The position numbers were made by a program, and so were the translations under genes. This document shows, piece after piece, positions 61,813-64,000 of a DNA stretch of 64,000 nt; the stretch's first letter is position 1, and the number at the start of each line of letters is the position of its first letter. Origin of the DNA: Halodesulfovibrio sp. (GTDB lineage Bacteria > Desulfobacterota > Desulfovibrionia > Desulfovibrionales > Desulfovibrionaceae); contig NZ_JADMLB010000061.1 in the NCBI RefSeq assembly GCF_015482765.1, forward strand, positions 62,001 through 126,000. Direction: 5' to 3'. The notes under the pieces are model-generated. The model had not been told where the DNA came from, made no database searches, and saw only the letters and a program-made list of their open reading frames with translations.

Positions 61813-61844
61813 AAAAAAAAGGGACATCAATGTCCCTTTTTTTT
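61813..61844. terminator. Terminator-like hairpin overlapping an operator dyad
   Basis: A8-GGGACAT-CA-ATGTCCC-T8. Symmetric and flanked by A and T tracts, yet it lies between divergent genes where no transcript should end. Its core is also the first of three GGGRC-N6-GTCCC dyads. Confidence 0.6.
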
Positions 61845-61885
61845 ACTCCTAAATGTAATTGCTTGTAATTATAGTATTTTTAGTT

Positions 61886-61901
61886 GGGGCGAAAAAGTCC
61901 C
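61886..61901. promoter_or_regulatory. Operator dyad 2
   Basis: GGGGC-GAAAAA-GTCCC, same geometry as dyads at 61821-61836 and 61948-61963. Confidence 0.55.
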
Positions 61902-61947
61902 AATAGGGTAGATTGTGAAAAAATGCGCGAAAGAGGGCTTGGAGAGA

Positions 61948-61963
61948 GGGACAAAAAAGTCCC
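61948..61963. promoter_or_regulatory. Operator dyad 3
   Basis: GGGAC-AAAAAA-GTCCC, perfect dyad, 62 bases from dyad 2. Confidence 0.6.
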
Positions 61964-62083
61964 AAATCTCAGACGGCTATTTGGTGGTTTGTGAAATAAT
62001 GCAAAAATGCAACATTTTTTCCGGATTTTGACACCCGCATTCTCTGTGTTAGGGTGAATTTCCGTTTCTCTCGAGACAGGGAT

Positions 62084-62106
62084 GTCCCACTTTTATTGTG
62101 TGGGAC
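62084..62106. promoter_or_regulatory. Inverted-orientation half-sites
   Basis: GTCCCAC-N9-GTGGGAC, a perfect 7-bp inverted repeat using the same half-site in the opposite orientation, nearer the sensor kinase. Confidence 0.5.
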
Positions 62107-62520
62107 CTGTAAGGTAAAGTTGAGCTGAAATAGCAGGACAATGGTGTCTCGTTCTTAGACACAAAATTGCATGGTTAGGCTGCTTATTTCGTTCGATTTG
62201 ATCGAAAGTATGCAAATTTGGTGTGATAAACACATTGGCACGTTATAATTTGTATGCATATGTCCGCTTGTGCTGTTGATAACAAGCTCTTGAGAACGGA
62301 TGTTGCATAAGTAATAGCATGTAATTCACCCCTTCGAGGTGTGTTTAGACCGTTACGATGACGATGGAGCGCGTTAGCATCGGTTATCGTTCTTCCCTTA
62401 TATAATGATAGAAGGGGAGAGAGTAGGAAAGTGTACGCAATTTGTTGGCTACAGGTGCGTATGTTTTGTAATTATTAGGTTAGCTATGCCTGTTTAGTCA
62501 TAGTTGCAGGAGTAGGTTGA

Positions 62521-64000
62521 ATGCGCCTGAAAATGTTAACTCTTCTTGTGTGCGGTATGTTGCTCATTGGTATGGGCGCTATCTATAAGACCGTGCTTTC
62601 CTCATTAGATTCTCGCGAAAATACTGTTGAACGACTGATTGAAAACAAAGAGTTTGTGTGGGCGAATTTTTCACCTGAAGAACGAGAGTGGCTGTCTAAG
62701 CATAGTACTGTACGTGTCGGAATTGATAATAACTTCTTTCCGATTGAGGCCAGAACTGAAGATGGTCAACATGTTGGTATGACAAGTGATTACCTGCGTA
62801 TTTTGGAAAAGCTTACCGGCTTGAAATTTGAAATTTCTGAAGTGGGGCAGTGGACACAGGTCATGCAGAATATGCGTGACGGAAAACTCGATATGATAGC
62901 CGCTTTGATGCGAACACCTAGTCGAGATGATTTTCTCAATTTTAGTGCTCCGTTTATTAAAATGCCAGGGATTATCGTTGTTCGTAAGGGTGATTGGAAG
63001 GATCTTACTCTTGATGATTTAAGTGGCAAGCGGGTAGCAGTTGTACGCCGTTACGCGTGGCATGATTACCTTGAGGACTATTATAAGGATATTAATATTG
63101 ATGTGGTGAGCAATAGTGAAGAGGGCTTGCAACGCGTTGCATTTGGGCTTTCAGATGCCCTAGTGGACTACCAGTTCAGTATTACCCATCAGATTAAAAA
63201 AAGTGGCGTTCTAGATTTGCAGGTAGGTGGGGTTGTGGGACTTACCGCAAGCCTCTCTATTGGTATCAGTAAAGATCTTCCAATCCTTCAAAGTATACTG
63301 AACAAGGCGTTGCACAGTATTACCTCAGAAGAGCACAGTGCTATTGTGGGCAAATGGGTACGCATGGAAGAAGTTGATCCAGTATCAACGCGTGCTATTG
63401 TCCTTATTCTTATGTGCTTTACATTCCTTATCGGTGCCACATGCATTATTGTTTTGTGGAACCTTTCTTTGAAAAAACTTGTGGATAAAAAAACGAGCGA
63501 ACTGAATGCAGAATTGATTAAACGGGATTCAGTAGAAGCTGCGCTGAGGAATAGTGAAGTACGATATCGCAGGATTTTTGAAAACATTCAGGACGTGTAT
63601 TTTCAGGCATTGCCAGATGGACGTATCAGGGAGGTAAGTCCTTCTATTCAGCAGGTTTTCGGATGGACTCCTGAAGAGGCGCAACGAGCTTCCATTTATG
63701 ATTTTATGGAACCTGATGTTGTTCTAAGCTTGAAAAAAGAGCTACGCAAACGCGGTAAGTTGGAAGACTTTGCTTTTGTGTTCGGAACTGGTGAATATGC
63801 AATGCATTGCTCTGTAACAGGGAAAATGCTGTTTGATACAGAGGGTAATCCGGCAGAATTTGTAGGTTCTGTGCGTAACGTAACGACTCGCGTTGAGTAT
63901 GAAAAGATGCTTAGTAAAGCGAACCTTGAACTTGAATCTCGAGTTGAAGAACGCACGCGTGATTTACGAGAAATGAACAAGGAATTACAACGCTCTAAAG
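62521..64000 (+). CDS. Sensor histidine kinase with periplasmic SBP domain, truncated by window end
   Basis: 493 codons visible, running off the right edge. Transmembrane anchor about 4-22, periplasmic solute-binding (SBP_bac_3) domain about 58-286 (TVRVGIDNNFFPIEARTEDGQHVGMTSDYLRILEKLTGL, MRDGKLDMIAALMRTPSRDDFLNFSAPF), second transmembrane helix about 291-315, PAS domain about 350-455 (YRRIFENIQDVYFQALPDGRIREVSPSIQQVFGW) and the start of a coiled coil (LELESRVEERTRDLREMNKE). BvgS-like layout. The kinase core is expected downstream. Divergent from dctP and close to the BMC genes, so it may sense the TRAP or BMC substrate. AGGAG precedes the ATG. Confidence 0.88.
   Translation, partial: MRLKMLTLLVCGMLLIGMGAIYKTVLSSLDSRENTVERLIENKEFVWANFSPEEREWLSKHSTVRVGIDNNFFPIEARTEDGQHVGMTSDYLRILEKLTGLKFEISEVGQWTQVMQNMRDGKLDMIAALMRTPSRDDFLNFSAPFIKMPGIIVVRKGDWKDLTLDDLSGKRVAVVRRYAWHDYLEDYYKDINIDVVSNSEEGLQRVAFGLSDALVDYQFSITHQIKKSGVLDLQVGGVVGLTASLSIGISKDLPILQSILNKALHSITSEEHSAIVGKWVRMEEVDPVSTRAIVLILMCFTFLIGATCIIVLWNLSLKKLVDKKTSELNAELIKRDSVEAALRNSEVRYRRIFENIQDVYFQALPDGRIREVSPSIQQVFGWTPEEAQRASIYDFMEPDVVLSLKKELRKRGKLEDFAFVFGTGEYAMHCSVTGKMLFDTEGNPAEFVGSVRNVTTRVEYEKMLSKANLELESRVEERTRDLREMNKELQRSK

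Larger units (their letters stand above)
61481..62520. other. Large divergent regulatory region between dctP and the sensor kinase
   Basis: 1040 bases with no gene. Contains a 13-bp inverted repeat, a sigma-54-like promoter toward dctP, a terminator-like hairpin and clustered GGGAC/GTCCC half-sites (61656-62106), plus two TGTTGCAT copies (62007-62014 inverted, 62301-62308) and a TATAAT near 62244 facing the kinase. Confidence 0.65.

Noticed and set aside
62235-62262. Sigma-54 promoter for the sensor kinase (TTGGCACG at about 62235)
   Set aside because: The -24 half is good but no GC falls at the -12 position; a TATAAT overlaps instead.

Overview
The window looks like chromosome from a sulfate-reducing deltaproteobacterium of the Desulfovibrionaceae, probably close to Halodesulfovibrio. 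This rests on moderate GC content (judged by eye), an exported anaerobic cobalt chelatase behind a cobalamin riboswitch, a Tat-exported superoxide reductase, a TRAP transporter, many sigma-54 activators and an anaerobic Eut/Pdu-type microcompartment. The species is inferred.

Positions 1-11000 hold the 5' end of cbiK with its riboswitch, a membrane 'gate' protein, and a run of leftward genes: a TPR protein, a MEMO-family protein, a hybrid histidine kinase and an NtrC-like activator. The kinase and activator lack the residues that should carry phosphate. Beyond them lie a sigma-54-like promoter, repeated palindromes and a short, strongly terminated, apparently non-coding transcript. A second, receiverless sigma-54 activator follows.

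Positions 11000-46300 are mostly housekeeping: an IclR regulator with an ADP-forming acyl-CoA synthetase, tRNA modification, two Hsp20 proteins, a DEAD-box helicase, glycogen phosphorylase, tyrS, moeA, a divergent lysE/lysR pair, a degenerate CCA-transferase-like protein, a periplasmic superoxide reductase, pyrB/pyrC, a chemoreceptor, and surface-polysaccharide genes.

Positions 46300-64000 form an accessory metabolic island. It encodes an iron alcohol dehydrogenase, an oppositely oriented amidohydrolase-fold protein, and a BMC operon: eutQ-like cupin, eutD, BMC-H, pduS-like, pduT-like BMC-T, two more BMC-H, BMC-V, aldehyde dehydrogenase and eutJ. A leftward TRAP transporter (dctP, dctQ, dctM) and a divergent sensor kinase with a periplasmic binding domain follow; the kinase runs off the window. 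The enzymes support aldehyde -> acyl-CoA -> acyl-phosphate with NADH recycled to alcohol or through PduS. No classical aldehyde-producing lyase, dehydratase or glycyl-radical enzyme is present.

The most interesting points are: (1) the amidohydrolase-fold protein ends in a likely encapsulation peptide but lacks most of its family's metal ligands; (2) sigma-54-like -24/-12 elements precede all three BMC transcription units and the TRAP operon, the latter with three equally spaced dyads; (3) the phosphorelay-dead kinase/activator pair sits beside a candidate sigma-54-dependent small RNA. All motif calls were made by eye.
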